Of a stretch of 28,293 nt of DNA, positions 16,821 through 25,398 are shown piece after piece. A program made the translations under genes and the position numbers. Position 1 is the first letter of the stretch, and the number at the start of each line of letters is the position of its first letter. The stretch comes from an uncultured Christensenellaceae bacterium (lineage in GTDB: Bacteria > Bacillota > Clostridia > Christensenellales > Pumilibacteraceae): contig CAJUQF010000017.1 in NCBI GenBank assembly GCA_910588315.1, forward strand, positions 1 to 28,293, given 5' to 3'. Below the pieces are notes generated by a model. It saw only the letters and a program-made list of their open reading frames with translations. It had not been told where the DNA came from and made no database searches.

Positions 16821-19121
16821 ATGAGCGCAGCCGAGTTTTTTACAAGCAAGGGGTTCGGGTATACTTTTTACACGGTATGCCTTTTATGTGCGGTGATACT
16901 TTTTTCGGTCACGGTCGCGAGACTGTTTTTTGTCGGGACTAAAAACGAGCGATTCGAATATCTGAAAAATTACAAGAAAGGTCAGTTCGCTTTGATCTAC
17001 GTGATCGCCATTCCGCTGTATTTTATCGGATTTTTGCACGTGCGTGCGGCGACGACGGGAATGAATATTTTCGAATGTTTTCTGTCCGCGATCGATGCCG
17101 CTTTCGACCTGCTCAAACTCGGGTTCGGGATGGACAAGCTGTCTCCGTATATGTCGGTCGATAAATATTTCACCGCGGCGGTAATGGTATGTTATATCGT
17201 CACGCTTTTCAACGTGGTATTCTTTACCGCGTCGTTTTTGTTTCAACGTTTGAAAAACTTTTTCGGAAAGGTGCGAGCGCGGCTTAGCAACGATCTCGTT
17301 ATCGTTATCGGCAACAACGAAAACAATATAGTAATGCTGGAATCGTTGCGCGGCAACGGTAAGCGCAGAGGCATGCTTTTTGCCGGACCTACGCCGTCAG
17401 AGCGCGACGAACTGTACATAAAGAATATAGTGTATAGCAATTTCCGCTGCGACACCGCTTTCGAGAACGAACTCGAAAAGAAGGTGATGCGCGCATTCGG
17501 GTTTCGCTATCGCCACGGGCTTGCGATGAGAAAAAACGTTACCGTCGTGATAAATACCGGCGACGACACTCTCAATCTTTTATATACGGAAAATATATTG
17601 CGCATAATGAAAGGTAATGTCAAGTCCTCCGATAGCGGCGTTACCGCATTGCTCGACGTTCCCGTAGATGCGCGGCACGCATGCGTGACGGTATATGCAT
17701 TTTGCAAGCCGTTTAACCGTACGGCGTTTCGGGAATATGCGGAACAGTCCCGAGGCCATATAAATCTTATGGACAGCTATGAGCGTTGCGCGCTCGACTT
17801 CGTGTATAAGTACCCGTTGACCGCATTCATGTCTGACGCGCAAATCGATTGCGGTACGGGAACGGTCAAGGATGTGCCTATAAACGTTTGTCTCGTTGGA
17901 TTCGGCGGTATCAATCGCGAATTGTTTTCAAAGCTCGTCGCGGATTCGCAGTTCTATACGAAAAACGGCGATACGCTCGTACATAAAAAAGTCAACTATC
18001 ATGCGTTTGATAAGAACGAAGCGTATCTCGATAAAAATCTCAATCAGACATATTTCAGATACAGCCTGGAATTTTTCGCCACGCGTGTCAAGGGAAAGAG
18101 CAAAGCCGAATCGGAAAAAGAATTTTTGCCTATGCCCGACTATCCCGCCGCCGATTGGTGCGATCCGCTCGAAAATCCGAATCACCCCAACGAGAACGGG
18201 TTTTTCCATAAGATAGATATAAACAGCTATCGGTTTTACGAATGCTTGCGAAACGTTATCGATGTCGGCGCGTCGGCATTCAGTTATATAATCGTGGCAT
18301 TCGGCGACGACCTTGAAAATATCGATCTGGCAAAGAAAATATTATCTCGGCTCGACATGTGGGGGATATCGGGCGGCACGCACGTGTTTGCCCGCGTTTC
18401 CGACGAGCGGCTTGCCGCTATGTATTCTGACGAAAAATTTCATATTTTCGGTACGCGCGCATCGGTATACGATCTGAATAAGATCGCGGCGGATCCGGTG
18501 CGAAACATGGCGTTTTATAAGTCGTTCTCCTATGCTCGAACGGATTGCGCCGACCCGGCAATGCGGCGTGCGCTCGCAGTAAAGAAATGGATGGGATCCG
18601 GGCTTGAACAAAAGAACAGCAATTATTATTGCGTACTCGGCTTACGCACCAAACTGAATCTGTTGGGTTTCGATTATGCGCCCGTTTCGAGCGCCGTACC
18701 CGACGCCGGAACCGAATTTTTAGACGCATATTACGGCACGCACGATATGACCGAAATAGACAGCCGTTTGAGAGGTAGGTGCGACGTTACGGTTTACGAA
18801 GGCGACAGCGTGCGGACGAATCTGGCTGTACAGGAACATCAGCGGTGGAATGCTTTTTATATTTGCAGCGGCGTTATCCCGTCAGATATCGAAAGCATTC
18901 GTGCCGGGTGCGGCAAAGATATGACCGAGCTGCTTGTTCATTGCAATCTGACTACGTTCGACGGTCTGAAAAAATATGCCGAGATCGTAAATCCGAGCGA
19001 TCCCGATAAAGCTGACGTCAGAAATTATGATTACAGAATACTCGACTATGCGGATAGGCTGCTTTTCGACGCCGGTTATAAAATTATCAAGTCGGGGTTG
19101 CGTACAGACTCACAGATATAA
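16821..19121 (+). CDS. RyR domain membrane protein, candidate RCK/TrkA-type ion channel
   Basis: The 766-residue protein has three hydrophobic segments (about 14-38, 56-76 and 112-141). The loop before the third one (FECFLSAIDAAFDLLKLGFG) looks like a pore helix with a filter-like turn. Rossmann-like segments follow: NDLVIVIGNNENN near 157, INVCLVGFGGINREL near 354 and SYIIVAFGDDLENIDLA near 490, which resemble the RCK/TrkA-N regulatory domains of K+ channels. The C-terminal 100 residues match the RyR domain: LAVQEHQRWNAFY near 667 (conserved H and R-W), ELLVHCNLTTFDGL and the DYADRLLFDAGYKI end. Bacterial RyR-TrkA combinations are thought to sense nucleotide-type ligands; ion and ligand here are inferred. 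GGGAG precedes the ATG. It is monocistronic, with a dedicated promoter and operator. Confidence 0.75.
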   Translation: MSAAEFFTSKGFGYTFYTVCLLCAVILFSVTVARLFFVGTKNERFEYLKNYKKGQFALIYVIAIPLYFIGFLHVRAATTGMNIFECFLSAIDAAFDLLKLGFGMDKLSPYMSVDKYFTAAVMVCYIVTLFNVVFFTASFLFQRLKNFFGKVRARLSNDLVIVIGNNENNIVMLESLRGNGKRRGMLFAGPTPSERDELYIKNIVYSNFRCDTAFENELEKKVMRAFGFRYRHGLAMRKNVTVVINTGDDTLNLLYTENILRIMKGNVKSSDSGVTALLDVPVDARHACVTVYAFCKPFNRTAFREYAEQSRGHINLMDSYERCALDFVYKYPLTAFMSDAQIDCGTGTVKDVPINVCLVGFGGINRELFSKLVADSQFYTKNGDTLVHKKVNYHAFDKNEAYLDKNLNQTYFRYSLEFFATRVKGKSKAESEKEFLPMPDYPAADWCDPLENPNHPNENGFFHKIDINSYRFYECLRNVIDVGASAFSYIIVAFGDDLENIDLAKKILSRLDMWGISGGTHVFARVSDERLAAMYSDEKFHIFGTRASVYDLNKIAADPVRNMAFYKSFSYARTDCADPAMRRALAVKKWMGSGLEQKNSNYYCVLGLRTKLNLLGFDYAPVSSAVPDAGTEFLDAYYGTHDMTEIDSRLRGRCDVTVYEGDSVRTNLAVQEHQRWNAFYICSGVIPSDIESIRAGCGKDMTELLVHCNLTTFDGLKKYAEIVNPSDPDKADVRNYDYRILDYADRLLFDAGYKIIKSGLRTDSQI

Positions 19122-19147
19122 ATAGAATAGGGAATATATTTATAGAA

Positions 19148-19190
19148 AAAGCCGATTCGTAATTTTTCATTACGAATCGGCTTTATGCTT
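19148..19190. terminator. Strong terminator between convergent genes
   Basis: A perfect 16-bp stem (19148-19163 with 19169-19184; outer arm AAAGCCGATTCGTAAT) with a 5-nt loop TTTTC is followed by ATGCTT. The A- and T-ends of the stem let it act for both the RyR gene and the convergent minus-strand gene. Confidence 0.85.
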
Positions 19191-19205
19191 GTAAGGTTAT
19201 TATGA

Positions 19206-19898
19206 TTAAGTCGGATCGTTTTCGGATCGATCCTCTTCGGTTTGTTCGGGAGCGGGGATAAGTTCGGATCGTTTTAGCGTAAGATGAGTTATTTGGCGCG
19301 CGGCTATGGCGGCGCCGAGCGCAGCCAAACATAAAAAAACCGCGGCGAGTCCCGCGCCGTCGAATTTCATACATACGAACGACAGTTCGAAAACGAACAT
19401 CGTCGCCGGGACAGCCATATACAGTTCCGCGCCGAAGTATGCGCGTTTTTGAAATCCGCCGCGCGGCGCACGTTCTACCGGTATACGCTTGATAAACTTA
19501 TACCGTACTATGTTCATGACGAACAGCCAGAACGAAACGCCTATCATTCCGAATATTGTGAACAGTACATAAAAGTATGCGTACGACGGGTGATGAGTCG
19601 TCACATACTCATAGCCCGCCTGCGGTATCGCTATCGCGGCGATCACCTGCAAAAAGAACGCTATCACGGTGAGTGCAGTGCGAGCGAAAGACATTTGCGC
19701 AAGCTTTTGCTCGTCGACGTCCACATAATAGTATGCGCCGGAAAACTTGGGCTTTTGTTTTTTCTCGTTCGATCCGCTGTCGACGTTTTCGGGCTTTGTA
19801 TCGCCGTCGGCGTCGGAGCCGTCTTTCTCCGTGTCCGGCGTTTGCGGCAGCAAAGTATCGACTTGTTTGTATTCCGATTTATCGTGTGGATTTTTCAT
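19206..19898 (-). CDS. Four-helix membrane protein of unknown function
   Basis: I do not recognise this protein of about 230 residues. The first 55-60 residues are hydrophilic and rich in Asp, Glu, Lys and Ser (disordered, cytoplasmic or extracellular). Four hydrophobic helices follow at about 75-97, 108-134, 160-180 and 183-203, and the C-terminal tail is acidic and short (EQTEEDRSENDP). Between helices 2 and 3 lies a basic loop (RYKFIKRIPVERAPRGGFQKR). The start is ambiguous: a GTG at 19910 lies four codons upstream of the ATG at 19898, and neither has a good ribosome binding site. It follows the Sel1-repeat gene by about 56-68 bp on the same strand, so the two may be cotranscribed. Confidence 0.7.
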   Translation of the reverse strand: MKNPHDKSEYKQVDTLLPQTPDTEKDGSDADGDTKPENVDSGSNEKKQKPKFSGAYYYVDVDEQKLAQMSFARTALTVIAFFLQVIAAIAIPQAGYEYVTTHHPSYAYFYVLFTIFGMIGVSFWLFVMNIVRYKFIKRIPVERAPRGGFQKRAYFGAELYMAVPATMFVFELSFVCMKFDGAGLAAVFLCLAALGAAIAARQITHLTLKRSELIPAPEQTEEDRSENDPT

Positions 19899-19966
19899 TA
19901 TCGTGTTCACATTATTAGAGGAACAAATTCGGCGTCGTCAACCGGGCTTATCCGGAAGGGCATAAT

Positions 19967-20386
19967 CTATTTTATAAGCGATTGCCAATATGTGTATTGT
20001 TTGCGATTGCCGCGTTCTTTATAATATGCGGCGAGCGCCGCGCATGCGGATTTAACGCCGCTTTCCGCAAGCTCTTCCAGCTCTCGCATAGCGGAGATTT
20101 CGTCCTCGTCGAGATTCATCAGGGCGAGCTTGACGGCGCAGTCGGCACGTCCGCCTTTTACGCCGGTTTTATAAAAATGCTTTGCGCGTTCTCTGTCGCC
20201 GAGCGCGCTGTATTTATCCGCGAGCATTTCAGCCGCATTCGGATTTCCGAGCTGCGCGGCAAGCAAAACATACTTATCTGCCTCGTGCGGATCGGTAGGA
20301 CGGATAGCTTGGGCATACACAAACATCGCGAGCGGGTCGTCCGCTTCGACGCGAGCCTTAAGTTCCGCAAGTTCTTTTTCGTTCAT
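19967..20386 (-). CDS. Sel1-like repeat protein
   Basis: The 139-residue protein is a run of paired helices of the Sel1/TPR type: DDPLAMFVYAQAI, then EADKYVLLAAQLGNPNAAEMLADKYSALGDRERAKHFYKTGVKGGRADCAVKLALMNL, then MRELEELAESGVKSACAALAAYYKERG. These show the A-x-x-L-G/A-x-x-Y and AAxxGxxxA spacing of the family. Such solenoids mediate protein-protein contacts; there is no signal peptide, so it is cytoplasmic. The ATG at 20386 is preferred over the TTG two codons earlier because GGGGAG stands six bases before it. That ribosome binding site lies in the dyad ACTCCCCGGAGT (20392-20403), which could bind a regulator or weakly hide the site. The partner is unknown. Confidence 0.82.
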   Translation of the reverse strand: MNEKELAELKARVEADDPLAMFVYAQAIRPTDPHEADKYVLLAAQLGNPNAAEMLADKYSALGDRERAKHFYKTGVKGGRADCAVKLALMNLDEDEISAMRELEELAESGVKSACAALAAYYKERGNRKQYTYWQSLIK

Positions 20387-20508
20387 AATCAACTCCCCGG
20401 AGTATTTTTATGAGTGCAAATTTTCTTGCAATATCGAAAAAATCCGGCGCTCGCGTATGCTTTACGAAATAATCGAAACACGCGATCGAACCGAATATTT
20501 TCCGAGAA

Positions 20509-21624
20509 TTATTTGTTTTCCGTGAGTTGTTTTACTTGGGATTCCGTTGCAGACGGTGCGGCTTTGAGCAAAGCAATGCCCATATCGCAAAGCGTTTCGC
20601 CGAGCGCCGCTTTGGCTTTTTCCGCGCCGAGCTTGACGCCGCCTATTTTATCATATATGGGGCGGAATTCCGAAAGGTCGGTGGAAAGCGCCGTGCCTTT
20701 TTCGAGTACGGACAGTAACGGCGTGCAGTCTTTGGCTTGGAACACGCCGCAAGCGGCAAGCGCGTCAGAGCCTACGATGTAACCTTCGGGCGTAATGTCT
20801 TTTGCGAAAATCGCATAAACCGCTATGCCGTCCGTTTTAGTCGCAGCGACTACGCAGGGAAGAGCGGCGTCCGCCGCGGCTTTTACTATGCGCGTCGCTT
20901 CGCGGGCTACCGCGTTTTTGGCGATTCCGGTAAATTTAAGCGCAGGGACCGGATAGTCCAAAAGCGCCGTTTTAACCGCGCCGTCCGAGAGCTGTTCTTT
21001 AACGGGCGCGTTTTCGAGCGCGCTCGTCCAGGCGCAAAGATATTCCGTGCCTGCGCCGATGCGCGTCGCAATGACGCCGCCGTATTCGCTTACGAACGCA
21101 ACTTCACGCGAGACGATGTCGTCAGACAGTATGTCGGGATTTTCGAGCGCCGAAACGCGATCGCCGAGCGCAAGCGGCGTAAAGCCGAGCGGCTCCGCAA
21201 CGTCGAGCGAAATAGGATAAGCCGCTTTATTATCGCGAGCATAGCATGTGAAACCGTTTTTGAAAACGGCGGGCGAGCCGTTGATACGATCGCCGTTTGC
21301 ATAAAGTTCGAATAAAAATTCAAACGCTTTGCTCACGCCTTTGGCTTGTTCTTCGGCAAAATATGTGCCGACGGTGCGCGGCATGGGGAAGAGTATGTCT
21401 TTTATTTCGTCGAGGTCGACAGAAGGCGCGAGCGATTTGAGTTCGGTCAACAGCTCGGCAAAGGTAAGCTCGCCGTAGTCCGCATCAGCTTCAGTAACCG
21501 ACGAAACGCCGCAAGCCGTCGCGAGCCGGTTAAGCGTGTACGTGCTGTCGAGCGGATCGAGCAAAAGATTGTCAAACGCGTAAGATACGAGTTTGTTGAG
21601 TGTGGTGTTAAGGTCGGATTTCAT
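20509..21624 (-). CDS. Unrecognised protein with GalT type II-like N-terminus
   Basis: The 371-residue cytoplasmic protein has no signal peptide. Its first 35 residues (LVSYAFDNLLLDPLDSTYTLNRLATACGV) closely resemble the start of type II galactose-1-phosphate uridylyltransferases, which share the pattern LV-YAL-N-LI-D-iY--N-LL. The segment around 75-110 (FPMPRTVGTYFAEEQAKGVSKAF) fits the F-(W)...SP--AT-FY- region of that family only loosely. I find no His-based active-site motif of the GalT catalytic half, and the rest is an alpha/beta sequence rich in Ala and Asp that I cannot assign. AAAGGAG lies 11 bp from the ATG. A remote or degenerate GalT relative is one reading; a protein of an unnamed clostridial family is another. 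Confidence 0.7.
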   Translation of the reverse strand: MKSDLNTTLNKLVSYAFDNLLLDPLDSTYTLNRLATACGVSSVTEADADYGELTFAELLTELKSLAPSVDLDEIKDILFPMPRTVGTYFAEEQAKGVSKAFEFLFELYANGDRINGSPAVFKNGFTCYARDNKAAYPISLDVAEPLGFTPLALGDRVSALENPDILSDDIVSREVAFVSEYGGVIATRIGAGTEYLCAWTSALENAPVKEQLSDGAVKTALLDYPVPALKFTGIAKNAVAREATRIVKAAADAALPCVVAATKTDGIAVYAIFAKDITPEGYIVGSDALAACGVFQAKDCTPLLSVLEKGTALSTDLSEFRPIYDKIGGVKLGAEKAKAALGETLCDMGIALLKAAPSATESQVKQLTENK

Positions 21625-21682
21625 TGTTTATAAGTCTCCTTTTCTCCGCGATTAGCCGCAGAGGTTTGGTCGGGTTTATGAA

Positions 21683-21710
21683 TTTATAATATTTTCGGCG
21701 CGACTCGCAA
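21683..21710 (-). promoter_or_regulatory. Candidate promoter of the GalT-like gene
   Basis: On the minus strand TTGCGA (21710-21705) and TATAAA (21688-21683) are 16 bp apart, giving a leader of about 50 nt to the ATG at 21624. Confidence 0.5.
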
Positions 21711-21818
21711 TTCCAAAGTTTCCGAAATTTATTGCCTCAAATGAGTTGCCGTTTACTTATCGTTTCGAATACGGTTATCGAAATTTCTTATTCGAAATGC
21801 GTCATAGTTCTATTATTT

Positions 21819-21916
21819 GTCATTTCGAGCTTGTCGAGAAATCTATTCCTTATATTCTATCTCGACGCTCGGATTTCTCCGCTTCGCTCGCCGGCGCTCG
21901 CTTCGGTCGAAATGAC
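21819..21916. repeat. Inverted-repeat element, TGTCATTTCGA family, copy A
   Basis: GTCATTTCGA (21819-21828) and TCGAAATGAC (21907-21916) are perfect terminal inverted repeats of a 98-bp element. Inside, GAGAAATCT and its mirror GGATTTCTCCGCTTCGCT repeat the pattern, so the element is two ~45-bp units facing each other. It lies in the 420-bp gap between dnaN and the GalT-like gene; the remainder of that gap holds no gene that I can see. Similar units recur at 23420 and 25399-25689. Confidence 0.8.
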
Positions 21917-22044
21917 GGCAGGGGAGCGGGGCGGCACGGGTGAAATGATAACGGGTAACTATGCGAGTAAAACAGCTGTAATGTCTCGGGATGTATAAGC
22001 GGCACAGCCGTAGTCTGTATTACCGATGTATATGTCCCCGAAAA

Positions 22045-23148
22045 TCAAATGCTGCGAACGGGGAGTACAAGATAAATATAATCTTCGAGATCGCCGACGG
22101 GCGCGACTACGCAGACCGACGTGGCGTTTGTGAGATTGAGTACCACCGTTTCGCAGGTCATGCAGTGCAAAAACTCCGTGAAGTAACGCGCGTTGAACGA
22201 TATCGAAAGATCGGTGCCGTCGGTATTGACGGGCAGGTTCTCTTCGACGTTGCCCGCCTCGCTGTGCGAGCTGACCGTCATGTTTGTCTGCGAAATATCG
22301 AAACGCACGAGGTTGTTGTTCTTTTCGGAACGCGCCATAAGCACCGCGCGGTCAATGGCGTCCGCGAACAGCGCTTTGGGAATGGACACCTGCGTGTCGA
22401 AGTGCTGGGGGATTATCTGACGGTAATTGACGAACGTGCCGTCGATGAGCCGCGTGGTAATGGTCGTGGAATCGACTTTCGCCATAAGGAAGTTTTTATG
22501 CAGGTACAGCTTGACCGGTTCGTCGTTGTCGGAGAGTAAGCGCGAAATTTCCATGACGGCGCGGACGGGAACGGTTATGCTCGTCGACGCAGTGGTGGCG
22601 ATAAGCGGCTTAATGCACTTGGCAAGGCGATAGCCGTCTGTCGTGACCGCGACCACTTCGCCGTCCGTTATCTCGAACAGCACGCCCTTGAGCGTGGGGT
22701 GCGAATCGTCCGTGCAGACCGAGAACGCGACTTTGTTGACAAGATCTTTAAGATCGGAGCTTTTAAGCTCGAAATGCTGAGTGTCCTCGATACGGTTGAC
22801 TTCCGGATATTGATCGGAAGGGTAGCAGCCGAACTCGCCCTCGCTGCGCTCGTAGTCGATCTTGAGCCGCGACGACGTGGCGGTGAGCACGATGTTTTGT
22901 GACGCGAGCTTTTTGACGAAATCGCCGAACAGCTTGCCGGGTACGACCGCCTCGCCCGATTCGACGACGTTTGCGCGTATCATATGTTCGATGGACAGCT
23001 CGAGATCTGTAGCGGTAAGAGTAAGCGTGCCGTCCTCTGCGACGAGTTTAATGCCTTCGAGTATGGGATTGGTGGACCGTGCCGGTACCGCTTTAATTAC
23101 CTTGGCGACGGCGTCGCATAAATCATTGCCGTTACATTCGATTTTCAT
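22045..23148 (-). CDS. dnaN: DNA polymerase III sliding clamp, beta subunit
   Basis: The 367-residue protein matches the beta clamp over its full length: the MKIECNGNDLCDAVAKVIKAVPARSTNPILEGI start, LTATDLELSI near 45, VVPGKLFGDFVKKL near 68, the YPSDQYPEV and HPTLKGVLFEI segments, VTTDGYRLAK near 170, FVNYRQIIPQHFDT near 240 and the closing YLVLPVR. The dimeric ring tethers polymerase III to DNA, and the C-terminal LPVR lines the peptide-binding pocket. AGGAGA precedes the ATG and a perfect promoter lies at 23176-23204. It is a single gene: no dnaA, recF or gyrB is adjacent, unlike the usual origin cluster. I saw no run of DnaA boxes (TTATCCACA) upstream. It may be the only clamp, moved from the origin, or a second one. 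Confidence 0.97.
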   Translation of the reverse strand: MKIECNGNDLCDAVAKVIKAVPARSTNPILEGIKLVAEDGTLTLTATDLELSIEHMIRANVVESGEAVVPGKLFGDFVKKLASQNIVLTATSSRLKIDYERSEGEFGCYPSDQYPEVNRIEDTQHFELKSSDLKDLVNKVAFSVCTDDSHPTLKGVLFEITDGEVVAVTTDGYRLAKCIKPLIATTASTSITVPVRAVMEISRLLSDNDEPVKLYLHKNFLMAKVDSTTITTRLIDGTFVNYRQIIPQHFDTQVSIPKALFADAIDRAVLMARSEKNNNLVRFDISQTNMTVSSHSEAGNVEENLPVNTDGTDLSISFNARYFTEFLHCMTCETVVLNLTNATSVCVVAPVGDLEDYIYLVLPVRSI

Positions 23149-23175
23149 AAGTTTTCTCCTATGTCCGTTTTTTAA

Positions 23176-23204
23176 ATTATACTACAAGAAACAAATATTG
23201 TCAA
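23176..23204 (-). promoter_or_regulatory. Promoter of dnaN
   Basis: On the minus strand a perfect TTGACA (23204-23199) and a perfect TATAAT (23181-23176) are 17 bp apart; the leader is about 20 nt. Confidence 0.85.
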
Positions 23205-23340
23205 TGTTTTATACGCGACACGCATTTAAGAGATTCGCTTTTTTAAAAGAAAAGCGCGGCGCCGATAAGAATATCGATAGGAAAGTAGTACCGTGTTATA
23301 CTGTAATATGTGTATTATAAAAAAATCTATAAATAGAAGA

Positions 23341-23460
23341 CCGTCTCGACCGAAACGTTAGCTTTACCCATTCCACGCTGTCGTCTCGATCGGAGTGCGG
23401 TGTTTAACCAACACGTTCTGTCATCTCGACCGAAGCACACTTTAGTGTGCGCAGCGGAGA
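23341..23460. repeat. Three degenerate 40-bp tandem units
   Basis: CCGTCTCGACCGAA (23341), TCGTCTCGATCGGA (23381) and TCATCTCGACCGAA (23421) begin units exactly 40 bp apart. The first two also share the middle (GCTTTACCCA and TGTTTAACCA) and the ending CTG. The third unit is the left end of the inverted-repeat element that starts at 23420, so the array looks like serial decayed copies of that end. Confidence 0.55.
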
Positions 23461-23526
23461 GATCTTTTTTTCTTATACGCAGAGATTTCTCCGCTCAGCG
23501 CCTTGCGGCGCTTCGGTCGAAATGAC
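23420..23526. repeat. Inverted-repeat element, TGTCATTTCGA family, copy B
   Basis: The element runs from GTCATCTCGACCGAAG (23420-23435) to TTCGGTCGAAATGAC (23512-23526). The left unit ends CGGAGAGATC and the right unit starts GAGATTTCTCCG, so two opposed units surround a 17-bp T-rich spacer. Each unit holds its own small hairpin (GCACAC/GTGTGC on the left, GCGCC/GGCGC on the right). Apart from these repeats and the promoter and terminator listed, 23149-23756 holds no gene. Confidence 0.8.
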
Positions 23527-23670
23527 AATAGGTTTGTATTGCGATGTAAAAATATGGATGAAACAACGTAGTAGGACATAACATCGCGCGTATGATATAT
23601 GCGACGAACTTGTATGTGCGTGAACACTTTAAAATATTTGACGAATAAAAACTATGATAGACAATGACAA

Positions 23671-23704
23671 CAAAAAACCGAACGACCCGACGCGGTCGTT
23701 CGGT
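23671..23704 (-). terminator. Rho-independent terminator of the BspA-like gene
   Basis: An 11-bp perfect stem ACCGAACGACC/GGTCGTTCGGT (23677-23687 with 23694-23704) with a 6-nt loop is followed on the minus strand by TTTTTTG. Confidence 0.92.
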
Positions 23705-23756
23705 ATTGGGTTCAAGCTTATAAGAAATACGGTGAAAGAGAATTTAAAAAGAAACA

Positions 23757-25268
23757 TTAAGAATCGGCTTTACTTATATTTCCGTCGGTACAATGAACTG
23801 TGTATTCGCCGGTATCGGTATTCCAATATGAGGATTTGCTTATAGATTCCCATTGAACTTTTGTACCTTGATATGTTATGTCGGTAAGAAACGGGCAGTT
23901 ATTGAATGCTTCGCCGATAATCTTTATGCTATCGGGTATTGTTACGCTCGTAAGATTTGCACAGTTATAGAACGTAGCATCTCCGATACTTATCACGCCG
24001 TTGTCTATAGTTACGCTTGAAAGGCCGGTGCAATCACAGAATGCATAATCTCCGATACTCGTCACGCTGCCGGGGATAGTTATGTTTGTGAGATTCGTGC
24101 AATTACTGAACGTACCGCTGCCTATACACGTGACACTGTTCGGAATCGTCATGTTCGTAAGGCTAGTGCATTTACTGAACGCCGAATTACCTATAATTGT
24201 TACGTTGTTCGGAATTGTTATGCTTTTAAGGTCTGCATAATCATAAAACGCATAATCGGAAATTATTTCGGTATTTTCATGTATTTTAAACGATGTTATA
24301 TATCTATTATGCTCGCTTATCAGAGCCAAATATGGGTTATTTCGATTCCCCAAATAATCTGCATTATCGTATACATTAAATGATAAATTATTGCAATCTT
24401 CAAACGCATTGTAACCGATACTTATTAAGTTGCCGCGGATACTTACGGTTGTAAGCTCACTACAATGTAAGAACGCTTCATATCCTATAGACATCACGTT
24501 ATTCGGGATTGTTATACTCGTAAGTTCCGTACAGGCTGTAAATGCATTGTTATAAATAATCTTGGTTTTTTCGTGTATGTTGCAAAATGTTATTGATTTG
24601 CTGGTTACACTTATCAATACTACATACGGATTATTTTGATTTCCTAAATACTTTGCATTGTCATATGTATTATATGATAATTTATAGCAACTGCTGAATG
24701 ACCAAAGTCCGATGCTCGTTATTCCGTCGGGTATCGATATGCTTGTAAGTTCCGTACAATCACGGAATGCATAGTTTCCGATACTTGTCACGCTGTTTGG
24801 GATAGTCACGCTTGTAAGCATTGCACAATGATTGAAAGCATCGTCTCCGATTTTTGTTACGTGATAGCCTTTATACGAATCGGCGATATATATAGCGGTA
24901 TCGATACAGGTACCTATACCGCTTACATAAGCCGTACCGTTTAAAACTTCGTATACCAATCCATCGCTCGGCTTATGATACGAGCATTTTGTGCAAGTAA
25001 CACCGGAGCCGAAATCATGACCGCTCGGCTCGTTGCCGTATTCGAACGTTTCCGTGCTTTTTTTGCCGCAAACGGAACATGATTTGTAGTATGTCGCTTT
25101 ATGAATGCAATCGGCGTCGCTTGCTTTGTATTTGTCGGTGGCTTTTTCGACGTATGTGTGAAATGTATGTTGTGAATTATTTTGTCCGTCGCCGCAGGCG
25201 GATAGACATAACGCGCAGGCGACAATGCCTATCAGGGAGATGACGGTTAGCCAAATTTTCTTTTTCAT
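23757..25268 (-). CDS. BspA-type leucine-rich repeat surface lipoprotein
   Basis: The 503-residue protein starts with a lipoprotein signal (MKKKIWLTV core and lipobox LSAC, Cys 25). A small Cys/His-rich region follows at about 35-100 (CSVCGKK, then CTKCSYH, a possible zinc ribbon). From about 135 to 470 it consists of BspA-like LRR_5 repeats of 23 residues with the pattern LTSVTIPNSVTSIGNYAFRDC. Two sets of repeats are interrupted by similar inserts of about 40 residues (YDNAKYLGNQNNPY and YDNADYLGNRNNPY), which shows an internal duplication. Proteins of this kind sit on the outer face of the membrane or wall and mediate binding to host or other cells. AGGAGG lies six bases from the ATG. It has its own promoter and terminator and repeat elements on both sides. 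Confidence 0.92.
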   Translation of the reverse strand: MKKKIWLTVISLIGIVACALCLSACGDGQNNSQHTFHTYVEKATDKYKASDADCIHKATYYKSCSVCGKKSTETFEYGNEPSGHDFGSGVTCTKCSYHKPSDGLVYEVLNGTAYVSGIGTCIDTAIYIADSYKGYHVTKIGDDAFNHCAMLTSVTIPNSVTSIGNYAFRDCTELTSISIPDGITSIGLWSFSSCYKLSYNTYDNAKYLGNQNNPYVVLISVTSKSITFCNIHEKTKIIYNNAFTACTELTSITIPNNVMSIGYEAFLHCSELTTVSIRGNLISIGYNAFEDCNNLSFNVYDNADYLGNRNNPYLALISEHNRYITSFKIHENTEIISDYAFYDYADLKSITIPNNVTIIGNSAFSKCTSLTNMTIPNSVTCIGSGTFSNCTNLTNITIPGSVTSIGDYAFCDCTGLSSVTIDNGVISIGDATFYNCANLTSVTIPDSIKIIGEAFNNCPFLTDITYQGTKVQWESISKSSYWNTDTGEYTVHCTDGNISKADS

Positions 25269-25317
25269 GTTTTTCCTCCTATGCGCCTTATTGTGTGTTC
25301 AATTATGTTTCAAGATA

Positions 25318-25346
25318 ATAATATCACAAAGATCGCAACGTGTCAA
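25318..25346 (-). promoter_or_regulatory. Promoter of the BspA-like gene
   Basis: On the minus strand a perfect TTGACA (25346-25341) and TATTAT (25323-25318) are 17 bp apart, with a leader of about 45 nt. Confidence 0.75.
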
Positions 25347-25398
25347 TCGGTTATTTAAGATTTTTGTTTTATGGCGAAAACCGTAACGCTGTTTCAAA

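Noticed and set aside
21683..22044. Plus-strand frames of 65-88 codons between the GalT-like gene and dnaN
   Set aside because: They run through the inverted-repeat element in several frames at once and have no ribosome binding site.
22045..23757. Replication origin beside dnaN
   Set aside because: I saw no cluster of DnaA boxes and no dnaA; the upstream gap is filled with repeat elements.
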